Positions 8,953 through 18,615 are shown, counted from the first letter of the stretch. The stretch is DNA of 64,000 nt from Dethiobacter alkaliphilus (GCA_016841605.1 JAENYV010000014.1:29596-93595), one strand, 5' to 3'. A program made the numbers and translations. Notes: generated by a model not told the origin, from the letters alone.

Positions 8953-10365
8953 TTGGATAAGACTGTAGATAATACTAACAAAAAGGTTGCGTTAATAGTT
9001 GCTACATTGAGTGCTTTTTTAACGCCTTATATGGCTTCCTCGGTAAATATTGCCCTGCCCTCCATCGGAGAAGAGTTCTCCGTTGATGCACTTTTATTAG
9101 GTTGGGTTGCTACCAGCTATCTTTTAAGTTCGGTAATGTTCCTTGTCCCTTTAGGAAAAATCGCGGATATTTACGGAAGAAAAAAAATTTTTACTTACGG
9201 CATTTTGATCTATACTATTTCCTCACTTCTTTGCACATTCTCGGCATCGATCGCTTATCTTCTTTGCTTTCGAGTCTTGCAAGGCATCGGAAGCGCCATG
9301 ATTTTTGGAACCTGCATTGCTATCCTCACATCGGTATTTCCCTTGAAAGAGAGAGGTAAGGTTTTGGGAATCAATGTCGCGGCAACATACCTTGGGCTAT
9401 CTCTCGGACCGATAGTAGGAGGAGTATTGACGCAGTACTTCGGCTGGAGAAGCATTTTTCTTGTCAATATTCCTTTCTGCTTGCTGATAATAATTCTAGT
9501 TTTCTGGAAATTAGAAGGAGAATGGGCGGAAGCAATAGGAGAAAAATTTGACTTAACCGGTTCTCTAATTTTTAGCGCGGCAATTGTTTCCACGATGTAC
9601 GGCCTTTCCCTTATCCCGTCGATGCAGGGAGTATGGCTGTTAATCGCTGGAATATCAGGTATTTTATTATTTATCTGGTGGGAAAAAAGAATGGAAAACC
9701 CTGTTCTAAATATAAATCTTTTTACAAAGAACAGGGTCTTTGCTTTTTCCAACCTGGCCGCGCTAATCAACTATAGTGCAACACATGCCGTAGGATTTCT
9801 GCTGAGCCTTTACTTGCAGTACATTAAAGGACTTGAACCGAAAAGTGCCGGGTTGATTCTGGTAGCTCAGCCCATTGTCATGGCCTTTTTTTCACCTTTA
9901 GCAGGCAGGCTTTCAGATAAAATCGACCCAAAGATACTCGCTTCATCCGGGATGGGTATAATATGTGTCGGGCTTATACCGCTTATTTTCTTGAACACAT
10001 CAACATCATTGTTATTCATTATTTTTAGTTTAGCGGTTCTTGGTTTTGGTTTTGCTCTTTTTTCCTCTCCCAATACAAATGCCATCATGAGTTCCGTTCA
10101 GAAGAATTTTTACGGTATTGCTTCGGCAACACTGGCTACCATGCGGCTCATAGGTCAGCTCTTCAGTATGGGAATCGTTATGTTGATACTTGCATTAAAC
10201 ATGGGAAAAACCCAGATTACACCTGAGTACCATCCTCTTTTTCTATTCAGTCTAAAAATCCTTTTTGTCATTTTTCTCCTTCTTTGCTTCTGCGGCATTT
10301 TTGCCTCATTGGCAAGGGGCAAAAAAAACAACAGGGACGCGGGGACAGGTCCCCTGTCCCACTAG
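8953..10365 (+). CDS. MFS drug efflux transporter, DHA2 (EmrB/QacA) type
   Basis: This 470-residue membrane protein has about 14 hydrophobic segments. MFS motif A is GKIADIYGRKK (near residue 73) and the antiporter motif C is LGLSLGPIVGG (near 150). Together they point to proton-coupled drug export from the cytoplasm. The start is TTG with AAAGGGAGA upstream; the next in-frame Met codon lies inside the first helix. The last residues, GTGPLSH, are encoded by an inverted repeat (10342-10360), so the natural stop may once have been earlier. No regulator is adjacent. Substrate cannot be told. Confidence 0.9.
   Translation: MDKTVDNTNKKVALIVATLSAFLTPYMASSVNIALPSIGEEFSVDALLLGWVATSYLLSSVMFLVPLGKIADIYGRKKIFTYGILIYTISSLLCTFSASIAYLLCFRVLQGIGSAMIFGTCIAILTSVFPLKERGKVLGINVAATYLGLSLGPIVGGVLTQYFGWRSIFLVNIPFCLLIIILVFWKLEGEWAEAIGEKFDLTGSLIFSAAIVSTMYGLSLIPSMQGVWLLIAGISGILLFIWWEKRMENPVLNINLFTKNRVFAFSNLAALINYSATHAVGFLLSLYLQYIKGLEPKSAGLILVAQPIVMAFFSPLAGRLSDKIDPKILASSGMGIICVGLIPLIFLNTSTSLLFIIFSLAVLGFGFALFSSPNTNAIMSSVQKNFYGIASATLATMRLIGQLFSMGIVMLILALNMGKTQITPEYHPLFLFSLKILFVIFLLLCFCGIFASLARGKKNNRDAGTGPLSH
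10342..10360 (+). repeat. GGGACAGG inverted repeat at the end of the efflux gene
   Basis: GGGACAGG and CCTGTCCC form an 8 bp stem with a three-base loop, embedded in the last codons of the transporter. To my knowledge, similar GGGACAGG/CCTGTCCC hairpins are scattered through many Clostridia genomes; that is background knowledge, not something visible here. Confidence 0.6.
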
Positions 10366-10470
10366 CATTACAGCTAAAAACTAGTAATTAGCGGCGCTGT
10401 AAAGACGGTTTAGCGGCCGCTCGGGCAAAGCGCCGGACCGACTTTCACCCGAGCACCTGGCGTATACGAT
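10366..10470 (+). repeat. Dispersed intergenic repeat, copy C (internally deleted)
   Basis: It starts with ATTACAGC-AAAAA, contains CGCTCGGGCAAAGCGCCGGA and ends with CACCCGAG and GGCGTATACGATGCTA. These correspond to the left part and right end of the 295 bp element at 13877-14171, with the middle missing. It fills the gap between the efflux gene and the convergent TolC-like gene. Confidence 0.65.
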
Positions 10471-10476
10471 GCTACA

Positions 10477-11820
10477 CTACCTGATTGACGCGGTATCCGG
10501 GTCGATGCCCTCCCTGGCGAGACGGTAGGCCAACAGGGCAAGATGGTAATCCTGTTGCGCAGTAAAAAGCTTCGATTCAGCTTCCCGGAAGAAGAGCTCC
10601 TGCTGCTCCAGGTCCAACAAGGCGATCATTCCCAGTTTGTACTGCATTCGGGCCTTCTCCAACTCATCCCCGGCATTTTGCAGGCTAAAAGCCGCGTTAC
10701 TCAGCGTCTCGGCCGCCAGAACGATAGCTTCGACTCTGGCCTGATAATTGTCAGTCACGGATTTAAGGGTATTCTCAAGGTCCAGTTCAGCCTCCTCTAC
10801 AGCCAGTTCCGCTGAGCGGTAATCATTGCGGTCGCTCTCGGAGGTATCCTCCAGATCTTCCTTTTTTTGCTCCAGGGCTTCTCGGGCACGCAGATATGTA
10901 AGGGTCGAGGTCAAATCGGGCATCTCTTCGTCAAGAACCGTCTTCTCCCCGGAAATATTAAGCGTTACCTCCGCCAAATCGAAGACAAAAGTATCAGGCA
11001 AACCCAGCAAGCTCCTGAATGTTCTCTGCAGGCTCTCGACCTTTTGCTGAAGCGTCAGGGAGGTCTCCCGCCCCTGTCGCAGATTTTCCTCAGCCTCGGA
11101 CAGATCTAAAGGAGTGCTCCGGCCCAATTCCGACAACTTCTCTTCCCTTTGCAGCATTTTCTCCAGGTTTTGCACGACCAGTTCCTGGTGAGCCAGCTCG
11201 TCACCTGCGGCCAGCAGGGAGAGATAGGCCTGCTCCACGTTATAGTCGATAATATGCGGCTGAGTTATCAGGGCGTCCTGAGCCGACTCCAAACTTGTTT
11301 CCGCTGAGCGGAGCTGTGATTTTACCTGATCTTCCCGGGATTTTTGCTCGTAATAGCGCGGTACAATATTCGCATAGGCCGGGCGTATCTCCTCAACCTG
11401 CCGTGTATACTCGGCTATATCCCGGTTGGCCTGGTCGATATTTGTTTGCAGGGCAGATACCGCGGGATCACCCGGCTCCAGTCCGGCTATTTCTTCTTCC
11501 CACTCCGCAACGCTCTCTTCCAGCAGTCTGATGGCATTCTCCCCTTCGTCAATAAGGGCTTCCAACCGGTCCATATCGCTTTTCATGTCGTCGATTGTAT
11601 AATTGGCACTCAGACCATTCTGGCTTCTTACCTGCGCCAGGGATATCTCCGCCTGGGAATAAGAAATTTCCACCGTCTTCATCTGGCTGCCCTCTTCCCT
11701 GGCCATAATTTTTGCTTTTTCCAGAGTGATAACCGGGGCGGCCTGAGCTGCGGCCAGTCCGCCGAGGAAAATGCCGGCTGCAACGATCAAGCTACAAATA
11801 AATTTTCCTTTTGTCAACAT
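10477..11820 (-). CDS. TolC-like outer-membrane-efflux-family protein
   Basis: I chose the ATG at 11820 (447 residues) because AAAGGGGGTAAGG precedes it; an in-frame ATG at 11844 lies inside the permease gene and lacks a ribosome site. The product has a signal peptide ending AAAQAA and then long amphipathic alpha-helices in two related halves, rich in Glu, Ala, Leu and Gln. This is the coiled-coil pattern of the TolC/OEP family. Family members form the outer duct of tripartite exporters. It follows the ABC permease and ATPase genes directly, and the adaptor lies upstream. In a single-membrane cell it could not be an outer-membrane channel; it may instead extend the pump across the wall. Family fit is good, topology unknown. 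Confidence 0.8.
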   Translation of the reverse strand: MLTKGKFICSLIVAAGIFLGGLAAAQAAPVITLEKAKIMAREEGSQMKTVEISYSQAEISLAQVRSQNGLSANYTIDDMKSDMDRLEALIDEGENAIRLLEESVAEWEEEIAGLEPGDPAVSALQTNIDQANRDIAEYTRQVEEIRPAYANIVPRYYEQKSREDQVKSQLRSAETSLESAQDALITQPHIIDYNVEQAYLSLLAAGDELAHQELVVQNLEKMLQREEKLSELGRSTPLDLSEAEENLRQGRETSLTLQQKVESLQRTFRSLLGLPDTFVFDLAEVTLNISGEKTVLDEEMPDLTSTLTYLRAREALEQKKEDLEDTSESDRNDYRSAELAVEEAELDLENTLKSVTDNYQARVEAIVLAAETLSNAAFSLQNAGDELEKARMQYKLGMIALLDLEQQELFFREAESKLFTAQQDYHLALLAYRLAREGIDPDTASIR

Positions 11821-11836
11821 GCCAACCTTACCCCCT

Positions 11837-13108
11837 TTATTCATATCTTAATGCTTCAATAGGATCGAGCTTAGCCGCTTTATTGGCGGGATAATAGCCA
11901 AAAAATATGCCGATTAACACGGTCACGGAAACGCTTATGACGATAACTGCCGCCGACGCTGTGGCGGGATATCCCAGAAGATTAGCTCCCAGGGCACCGA
12001 TAAGCAGCCCCAGAATAATACCGATAATACCGCCAAAGACACAAATAATCACCGATTCCACAATAAACTGGGCTCTAATATAGGAACTTCTAGCTCCGAG
12101 TGCCTTTCTTGTTCCGATCTCACGTGTCCGCTCCGTCACAGAAACAAGCATGATGTTCATGACGCCGATACCTCCCACCAAAAGTGAAATTGCGGCGATA
12201 ACTGCGACAGCGATGGAGACTGTATTTAACATGGAGGTCATGTTGTCGATGGCGCTTTCCATATTCATGACTCCGGCCTCCCAATCCGTATTTCTTTCAT
12301 AAATCTTATCAAAATAGGTTTCTAACTCCTCACTAAAAAAAGCCACTTCAACTCCTGTTTTGGTAATTACCGTTAAACTCTGATAGTTTTCCGTCTCCGC
12401 GTCTTGCTTGGCCAAACTTATGGGAATATATAAGCTAGTGGTCGTATCTTTCTCAGAAGCGGAACTGGGTGCAAAGTCAGAGGCCTCATACTCGTAAACT
12501 CCTACAATTGTATATGTCTCAATAGTTTCGTCGTAATATATTTTCACCTCCTGCCCCAGGGGATCTGTCCCTGCAGTAAACATATTGTCTACGAGCCTGT
12601 CGGATACAACAGCCACCTTTTTCAGCGCTTTGACATCTTTTTCGGCAATAAACCGTCCCGAAACAAGCTCCACATTGTTTGCCGTTGCATAGCCGTCGTT
12701 GGCTCCCGTCACATTCACGTTGGCATAAAGCCGTCCATCCTGCGCCTTGGCAGATCCGACGCTGTAAGAAAGACTTATTGTTTCCACCTTATCACTAAAA
12801 TGCTCCATAAAAGTTTCCAGATCGTCGTCAGATAAAAGATCGCTTTCCTCAGGCTCTTCCTCAGAGCCGGACATGCCGGGTCCTCCTCTCCGTCCTTCTT
12901 CACCCCGCTCCCTGATGCTGACCATAATCTTATTTGCCCCCATACTTTCCATGGTTTCGGTAATGGAGGTAGTAAGGGAATTTCCGATGGAGACGATGGC
13001 GATAACAGAGGCAATGCCGATAACAATACCGATCATTGTCAACATAGCCCGCATTTTGTTTGCCTGCAAAGCAGCCAGAGCAAGAACAATATTTTCCATT
13101 AAATGCAT
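11837..13108 (-). CDS. macB: ABC transporter permease, MacB type
   Basis: This 423-residue protein has the MacB/FtsX layout: one N-terminal membrane helix (about 12-45), a large extracytoplasmic domain (about 50-290) and three C-terminal helices (about 290-415) including GGIGVMNIMLVSVTERTREIGTRKALG, the usual family signature, here split over residues 315-342. The permease couples ATP hydrolysis on the inside to mechanical movement of the outer domain. It begins immediately after the ATPase stop, so the two are translationally linked. An acidic, glycine-rich insert near 70-90 is unusual but unlikely to matter. The macB symbol is used loosely, since MacB proper fuses ATPase and permease. Confidence 0.9.
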   Translation of the reverse strand: MHLMENIVLALAALQANKMRAMLTMIGIVIGIASVIAIVSIGNSLTTSITETMESMGANKIMVSIRERGEEGRRGGPGMSGSEEEPEESDLLSDDDLETFMEHFSDKVETISLSYSVGSAKAQDGRLYANVNVTGANDGYATANNVELVSGRFIAEKDVKALKKVAVVSDRLVDNMFTAGTDPLGQEVKIYYDETIETYTIVGVYEYEASDFAPSSASEKDTTTSLYIPISLAKQDAETENYQSLTVITKTGVEVAFFSEELETYFDKIYERNTDWEAGVMNMESAIDNMTSMLNTVSIAVAVIAAISLLVGGIGVMNIMLVSVTERTREIGTRKALGARSSYIRAQFIVESVIICVFGGIIGIILGLLIGALGANLLGYPATASAAVIVISVSVTVLIGIFFGYYPANKAAKLDPIEALRYE

Positions 13109-13834
13109 TTATTCCACCCCGCTTTTGGCTAAACTACTGTGAGGGTTTTTCTTTTCATCAACTATTCTACCGTCCTTGATCGTCAGTATCCTTTCCGTTT
13201 CTTCAGCCAATTCATAGTTATGAGTTATTAAAACAACTGTCGTTCCCTTTGTTTCATGAACTTTGTGAAAGAGATCCATCACAACCCGTCCTGTCACCGA
13301 ATCCAGGGCACCGGTCGGTTCATCGGCCAAAACAATTGCCGGGTCATTAGAAAGGGCGCGTGATATGGCTACACGCTGTTTTTCTCCGCCGGAAAGCTCG
13401 TTCGGCAGATGATACATACGCTCCGACATGCCCACAAGTTCCAACAACTCCTTGGCCCTTTGCATTCTTTGATGCCTGTTTATTCCTGCATAAAGCATGG
13501 GCAGCTCCACATTCTTTAAAGCTGAATTTCGCGGGATCAGGTTAAATGTTTGGAAAACAAAACCTATTTTTTTGTTTCTAATATCGGAGAGATCATTATC
13601 GGACTTTTCTTGCATAGCTTCACCCTCCAGCAGATATTCACCGGAGGTAGGGCGGTCTAAAGCGCCGATAACATTCATCAGGGTGGTTTTTCCCGAACCG
13701 GAAGCGCCGACAATGGAAACAAATTCCCCTTTATGTATGGTCATCGTAATATTTTTTAAAATTTTTAGCTCATTTGGGCTACCGATAAATACTTTCTTGA
13801 CAAGATTACGAATATCGATCATTATTTCACTCAT
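13109..13834 (-). CDS. ABC transporter ATP-binding protein, MacB/LolD type
   Basis: This 241-residue ATPase has Walker [10 protein letters not shown] near 43-51, a Q loop in FQTFNLIP, the signature [15 protein letters not shown] near 146, Walker [14 protein letters not shown] near 165, and the switch His in LITHN. It belongs to the MacB/LolD group that powers lipoprotein release, toxin export or antibiotic efflux. It heads a tight operon: its stop abuts the permease start, and the TolC-like gene follows. The MITE-like element lies directly upstream, between it and the adaptor gene. Confidence 0.95.
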   Translation of the reverse strand: MSEIMIDIRNLVKKVFIGSPNELKILKNITMTIHKGEFVSIVGASGSGKTTLMNVIGALDRPTSGEYLLEGEAMQEKSDNDLSDIRNKKIGFVFQTFNLIPRNSALKNVELPMLYAGINRHQRMQRAKELLELVGMSERMYHLPNELSGGEKQRVAISRALSNDPAIVLADEPTGALDSVTGRVVMDLFHKVHETKGTTVVLITHNYELAEETERILTIKDGRIVDEKKNPHSSLAKSGVE

Positions 13835-13876
13835 AGCTTCCTCCTACGGCAGTCTGCCTTATGTTTGCCTTATCAT

Positions 13877-14171
13877 TACAGCGAAAAATAGTGCCATAGG
13901 GACGTTTGGCGGTCGCTCGGGCAAAGCGCCGGATCGGTGCTCCGGTTTCCTGCCTGCAAGTCCTGCGGCTCTTCTTAGCCCTTCACCTTACCTACCCGAC
14001 AAGCTGCCCTCCATGTCAGCGAGCCGGCTGCAGACATCCTGTTTGCAGGGTAAGCTTTCAGCCTGCGCTTCGCCCGGGACTTTGCACGGCCGGAAAAAGT
14101 CGCACCTTGCCCGTCACTTCACCCGAGTGCCGGCATATAGGAAAGCTAAGAAGTAGTAATTTTTCGCTGTA
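13877..14171. mobile_element. MITE-like element with 13 bp terminal inverted repeats
   Basis: TACAGCGAAAAAT at 13877-13889 and its exact complement ATTTTTCGCTGTA at 14159-14171 bound a 295 bp segment. The interior is more GC-rich than the neighbouring genes. It has no convincing gene; the open frames in it lack ribosome sites and family resemblance. The interior block TCGCTCGGGCAAAGCGCCGG and the right end (GGCATATAGGAAAGCTAAG) recur in the other dispersed copies. No clear target-site duplication is visible. Its position splits the adaptor gene from the ABC genes. Confidence 0.7.
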
Positions 14172-14197
14172 CTGTTATGTAAATTAACGTCACTTCT

Positions 14198-15487
14198 TTA
14201 CGGTCGCATCATTGGTCCGCGCATCATCCCGCCGCCGCCTGAGCCGCCGTTTGCCGGCCGTCCGGCAGCCATATTCTCCGGATTTACACTTGTCGCGTCA
14301 TTGACGACCTTGACACCATCAAAAAGACCTTCCCCCTGCACCTCTGTATAGAAATCCGTCTCTATACCCGTTTCCACCACAACTTCTTGGATCGTGGATT
14401 TTTCATGCTCATCGGTGAGAATATAAACGATGCTCTGGCCATCGGCATTACTGCCGACAGCATTATAGGGTACCGCATAAACATCGGCCTTTTCTTCTAA
14501 AATAATATTAAGACGCGTGTTCATACCGATTTTAAGTCCGCTGTCATGATCCAAAACAGCAATTTGTACTTCAAATTCTACCGTACTGGAGATGATCGTT
14601 TCTCCCGTTGCATCTTTTTCGGATGTCGGTGCAATCTCAATCACCTCGCCGCTGAGGAGAGCATCACCGGTAGCATCAGACTTAATGGTGACCGCTTGCC
14701 CTTCATGGACCTTGTCGACATCATACTCTTTGACATATGTAGTAATAAGCAAATTTTCCGTATCCTCGACCACAAATAAGAGTCCGTTGCCCGAAGAACC
14801 TACCTTGGCAAAGACCGCTGTTACCGTACCGTCTACCGGGGTTTTGATCAACGAATCGGCAAGATCTTTCTCCAGTTTTTGCAGGGCTATTTGTTGCGTC
14901 CTATCTTCCTGTTTTATTTTTTCCTTTGTAACTTCCAGCGAGGAGATAGCTTTCTCATAGGCATCCGCAGCCAGTGTATAATCTGTCTCTGACTCACTCA
15001 TCTCCTGATCGGAGATATATCCGGATTCAAATAAAATTTTGTTCTCTTCAAAGGTCTTCGTTTTGGTTTGCAGGTCGATCTCAGCCGTTTTAAGAGATGA
15101 TTCCGCGTTAATCAGTTCGCTGTTCATTCCGTTATTGTTCTGCATCTCGGCCTTCTGCTGAGCAATATCCAGTTCCAGCGAGGCCGTATCCAGCTTGGCC
15201 AGAAGATCTCCTACTGCGACCCGATCTCCTACAGACACATAAATTTCTTCTACAGGATAACTCAGAGTAGAATAGACATTTTGAGTATCTGCACTCTCAA
15301 TATTGCCCGTTACGTCGATACTGCTGACCAGTTCGCTTTTAGAAAGGACCGTGTAAGAAATATTATTTGCATCACCACCGGCTCCTCCTTTTGCTGCAAG
15401 GGTTTTCAAAGTCAGAACAGCCGCAATAAGAAGGACTAAAGAAATAACAATAATAATTGTCTTTTTGCGTTTTATAAAATTGATCAT
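14198..15487 (-). CDS. MacA/HlyD-family membrane-fusion adaptor of the ABC exporter
   Basis: This 429-residue protein starts with a basic stretch and one membrane helix (about 12-31). Then come the first half of a lipoyl domain (VYVSVGDRVAVGDLLAKLD near 78-97), a long coiled-coil hairpin (about 105-195), the second lipoyl half, and beta-barrel domains ending near 400. The tail is rich in Gly, Met and Pro. This is the RND/MacA-type adaptor order. It should link the MacB permease to the TolC-like protein, although a 363 bp gap with a MITE now lies between them. It also follows the CotH gene on the same strand. No substrate can be read from the sequence. Confidence 0.9.
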   Translation of the reverse strand: MINFIKRKKTIIIVISLVLLIAAVLTLKTLAAKGGAGGDANNISYTVLSKSELVSSIDVTGNIESADTQNVYSTLSYPVEEIYVSVGDRVAVGDLLAKLDTASLELDIAQQKAEMQNNNGMNSELINAESSLKTAEIDLQTKTKTFEENKILFESGYISDQEMSESETDYTLAADAYEKAISSLEVTKEKIKQEDRTQQIALQKLEKDLADSLIKTPVDGTVTAVFAKVGSSGNGLLFVVEDTENLLITTYVKEYDVDKVHEGQAVTIKSDATGDALLSGEVIEIAPTSEKDATGETIISSTVEFEVQIAVLDHDSGLKIGMNTRLNIILEEKADVYAVPYNAVGSNADGQSIVYILTDEHEKSTIQEVVVETGIETDFYTEVQGEGLFDGVKVVNDATSVNPENMAAGRPANGGSGGGGMMRGPMMRP

Positions 15488-15848
15488 AATTTATTCATCT
15501 CTCCCTATCACTACAGTACAAATTTACGATCTTAATTTGCATTTGCATTTGCTCTGCAGTGCTCTTTATTAAGACGCCTAATTTTATTCCTGTTCCCATA
15601 AACCTTTATCCCGGCCTGTAAATATTTGCACACACTAAACACACTCATGAAGCTTCTACTTCACCATAAGATGGATGAAAATCAAAGTAAGTTATTTTCC
15701 AGGAGCATATTTTCTTGGTACTTGCTTTTCACCCGCCTTTCCATGTAAGATGATAAAGGGGTTGCTCTCTGGTCCAATTATATACTCCTGTAATTATCCC
15801 CCAATAATTATAACAAAGATAACATCTGTAAAACCAGAAAGTTTTTTC
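15488..15848. other. Gap without a gene
   Basis: These 361 bases between the adaptor and CotH genes hold a short tandem of TTGCATTTGCATTTGC near 15536 and are otherwise AT-rich without a clear frame. They probably contain the adaptor's promoter. I could not pick a confident one. Confidence 0.4.
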
Positions 15849-17825
15849 CTATATTTTCATATACCTTCTGCGCTTGAAAAACAGAGCCATGATTATTCCT
15901 GCAGTTATGACAGCGCCTGATACCAGAAAATAAGTTAAAGATGTTTTGTCAATAGGGTGGTTTTGTGACGACCTCATTCCCATTCCCATCGGATGATTTC
16001 CCCCGGCTTCTTCCCCTTGCGGAATATTGCCGGGCATCATCCCGCCGCGTCCGCCTTCTCCGCCGGCCGGACCGTTCAGAGCGCCCGCGGCCTGCATTTC
16101 AAGCATATTCTCAGGAATTCCCAACTCCACGGCTTTTTCCCGCAGTCCGTCGGTAAGACCGCCCGCGGCAAGGACTTCCTGTCTAAACTCTTCCAGCGCG
16201 GCCATATCTATTCCTTCCGGGAGCATCATACCTTGTGGCGGTTCGAAGGCACCTTCCGTCTCCTCCGGCTGCGCCACCCCTCCCGGCTGCCGGACGCCTT
16301 CGTCCCGGGCCGGCCTTTCGCCATTACCGTCAGGGCGCTGCCGGGCAGGAAACCTGTCTCCCTCTAAGTTTCGTTCTCCTCCCCGGCCCATGCCGCCTCC
16401 CATACCGTTGCCGTCGTTTGTGGAGGCCAGCTCACCGCTGAGCTGCTTTTGAATTGATGCGGACATGGCCTCTGCAAGTTCGAGAATGCCGGAAACATTA
16501 CCTCCAAAACCTCGAAATCCGCCCATCCGGTAGCCCTGGTGTTCGTTATCATTATTGGTATCTTGATTGGCGTCTTGCGGATAATCCGCGGTTTCTTCTT
16601 GATTTTCCTCCTGATTTTCTTCGCCCATAGCGCCGCCTTCTATGGTGCCGGAGATGCTTTTCTCAAACTGCTCGTAAGTGTAAAAGGCAGTGGGATCGGT
16701 CTTCACATAGTCGGAGATCAGTGTTTTGCACCGGGCGGTTTCCGCTTCCAGGTATCCTCCGCTCAGATACTTCACGGCAATTTCCTCAAGATAACCGTGA
16801 TAGGTCTCCAGATATTCTTCGTTGGACAGAAGTTCTGCTATAAGGGGTCTTGCGTCAAGTAATCCCTGGGTCGGCTCGTCGATATAGATACTTGCAGCAT
16901 CACCGCCAAAACTGAAACCGCCGAAGGACATGTTCAAATCCCATGGGAGTATGGTGAAAACACCGTTTTGTTCATAGAGATAATAATTATGTCCCATATT
17001 GCCCAGATAGCTGTCAAAATTGGCCAGCGCCGTACTAACGGCAATATAGCGCAGGGCCCCGTCAACATCAAAATATTTTTCAATTTCACCATCATTATTC
17101 AGCGCATCAAGCATGCTGGTCAACTTGGACCAATCGGCTTCTTTCAATGTACTCTTTACTTCAAGCCCCGTATAGTCGGACGGGCTTTCACCATTGTATT
17201 CAAGAGTATTACCCACGGATTTATACAGATCTCCTGTTATATCTCCAAAATTCCTTTCCAGATAAGGTTCCAGTATACTCTCAACCGCCAGGTATAAGCC
17301 GAAGTACTCGCCGTTTACATGCACCGCGGCATAAGAGAAGGCCGGAACGGGTACCCCCATCTCCTCAAAGATCTGATAGGAGAGAAACTCACGCATATAG
17401 GAGGGATCGGAAAAACAGTTGTTCAGATTGAGCTGGGTAAGCCCCGCCATGGTCTGACCGGAACTTTTCCCTTTACCGCCGAAGTTTAATTTAAAGCTGT
17501 AACGGCCGCTCTCACTACGATAAACGGACGAAAGACTGGAATTACCCTTGGCTCTTATCTCCACTACCTCAAAGGCATCGCCATTGACGGTTACTTTGGC
17601 CGGACGGAATTCCTCTTCAATGGCGTTTTCCAAAATATCGTTCCAGTCGGCCTCACTTATTTCAATGTTGATATCCATAATTTTATCTCTCTGGAAGTAT
17701 TTGTTCACATACTCGTCACCGTAAACTTTGATGTCGCCTGTGCCGTACACGGTGTATACGGCAATAAATAAGGTTGTAAATATCACCATCACCAGGGACA
17801 AAAAAATAATTCCGGCATTCAACAT
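15849..17825 (-). CDS. CotH kinase family protein, membrane anchored
   Basis: The start is the ATG at 17825, since AAAAGGAGTAGG precedes it; an upstream ATG at 17852 overlaps the previous gene. The chain of about 658 residues has an N-terminal membrane segment, then a CotH domain (about 45-370) with RAKGNSS, YGLYLAVES-like and DLNMSFGG segments where the atypical kinase binds ATP and metal. A long Gly/Met/Glu/Pro-rich low-complexity region follows (about 400-630), and then a C-terminal membrane helix before KRRRYMKI. CotH of Bacillus phosphorylates spore-coat proteins. Here, membrane anchors at both ends place the kinase domain outside the membrane. It is operonic with DUF4956 and VTC-like genes, a recurrent trio in Firmicutes. 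Confidence 0.88.
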   Translation of the reverse strand: MLNAGIIFLSLVMVIFTTLFIAVYTVYGTGDIKVYGDEYVNKYFQRDKIMDINIEISEADWNDILENAIEEEFRPAKVTVNGDAFEVVEIRAKGNSSLSSVYRSESGRYSFKLNFGGKGKSSGQTMAGLTQLNLNNCFSDPSYMREFLSYQIFEEMGVPVPAFSYAAVHVNGEYFGLYLAVESILEPYLERNFGDITGDLYKSVGNTLEYNGESPSDYTGLEVKSTLKEADWSKLTSMLDALNNDGEIEKYFDVDGALRYIAVSTALANFDSYLGNMGHNYYLYEQNGVFTILPWDLNMSFGGFSFGGDAASIYIDEPTQGLLDARPLIAELLSNEEYLETYHGYLEEIAVKYLSGGYLEAETARCKTLISDYVKTDPTAFYTYEQFEKSISGTIEGGAMGEENQEENQEETADYPQDANQDTNNDNEHQGYRMGGFRGFGGNVSGILELAEAMSASIQKQLSGELASTNDGNGMGGGMGRGGERNLEGDRFPARQRPDGNGERPARDEGVRQPGGVAQPEETEGAFEPPQGMMLPEGIDMAALEEFRQEVLAAGGLTDGLREKAVELGIPENMLEMQAAGALNGPAGGEGGRGGMMPGNIPQGEEAGGNHPMGMGMRSSQNHPIDKTSLTYFLVSGAVITAGIIMALFFKRRRYMKI

Positions 17826-17841
17826 AATCGACCTACTCCTT

Positions 17842-18522
17842 TTAGATCGCATATTCGCCGTTAAAGCTCACCAGCGCGGCATTACTAACGCCGGGAATTG
17901 CCGACAGTTCGTTGACGAACTTTGTCTCCCCGCTCTTCATGCGAATTTCAAAAACAAGTTCTATGCCTTTTGCCGCTGTAACTGTTTTGGACTTAACGCG
18001 ATATTTGGCAAAGTACTTTTTCATCAGTCCGGTTGCACCGCCTTCCGCGTTCTCATCCGTACAATTGACCATGACAATGTAGGGTGTTTCCACAACATTT
18101 TTACTGACAAAGACAATAAGAATAAAACCGATCAATACTGAACCCAGCACGGCAAGGGGGATAAGACCCGCTCCAAGGATAATTCCCGTACCAATGGCCC
18201 AGAAGAGAAAAACTAAATCCATGGGATCTTTTATGGCGGTGCGGAAGCGGACGATAGAAAGGGCACCCACCATCCCGAGGGAAAGAATGACGTTTGAAGT
18301 TACGGCGAGGATGACAAAGGTAGTCAGCATGGTCAGCGCCACCAGCGAGATATTGAAGGGTCGTGAATACATCACACCTCCAAAAGTTTTTTTATAAATG
18401 AGATAAATAAACATACCGATGAGAAAGGCAGCTGCCAGGGCTATGGCCGCATCGGTGAAAGAAAATCCGCTTGTTTTTTCGAGAAAGGTTGATTTAAAAA
18501 TATCGTTAAAAGTAATTCCCAT
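17842..18522 (-). CDS. DUF4956 membrane protein
   Basis: This 226-residue protein has three or four hydrophobic helices in its first 150 residues, with the conserved GALSIVRFRTAIKDPMD loop near 84-100 that marks the DUF4956 family. A soluble domain of about 80 residues follows and looks like a small alpha/beta (ACT-like or MgtC-C-like) fold. Function is unknown. Family members occur next to VTC-domain polyphosphate polymerases and CotH kinases, as here, so a role in handling polyphosphate or an envelope polymer is an inference. Start ATG, with AAAAGGAG upstream. Confidence 0.88.
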   Translation of the reverse strand: MGITFNDIFKSTFLEKTSGFSFTDAAIALAAAFLIGMFIYLIYKKTFGGVMYSRPFNISLVALTMLTTFVILAVTSNVILSLGMVGALSIVRFRTAIKDPMDLVFLFWAIGTGIILGAGLIPLAVLGSVLIGFILIVFVSKNVVETPYIVMVNCTDENAEGGATGLMKKYFAKYRVKSKTVTAAKGIELVFEIRMKSGETKFVNELSAIPGVSNAALVSFNGEYAI

Positions 18523-18615
18523 CTTGATTAACTCCTTTTAATAGTGTAAAGTTACTCCTTTTAATGTACTTTGGCTTTATTTCGGCACCTGACTTCCGAC
18601 TACTGACTTCTGCTC

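Noticed and set aside
13497..14156. 219-residue plus-strand ORF
   Set aside because: It runs antisense to the ABC ATPase gene and across the MITE, with no ribosome site or family resemblance.
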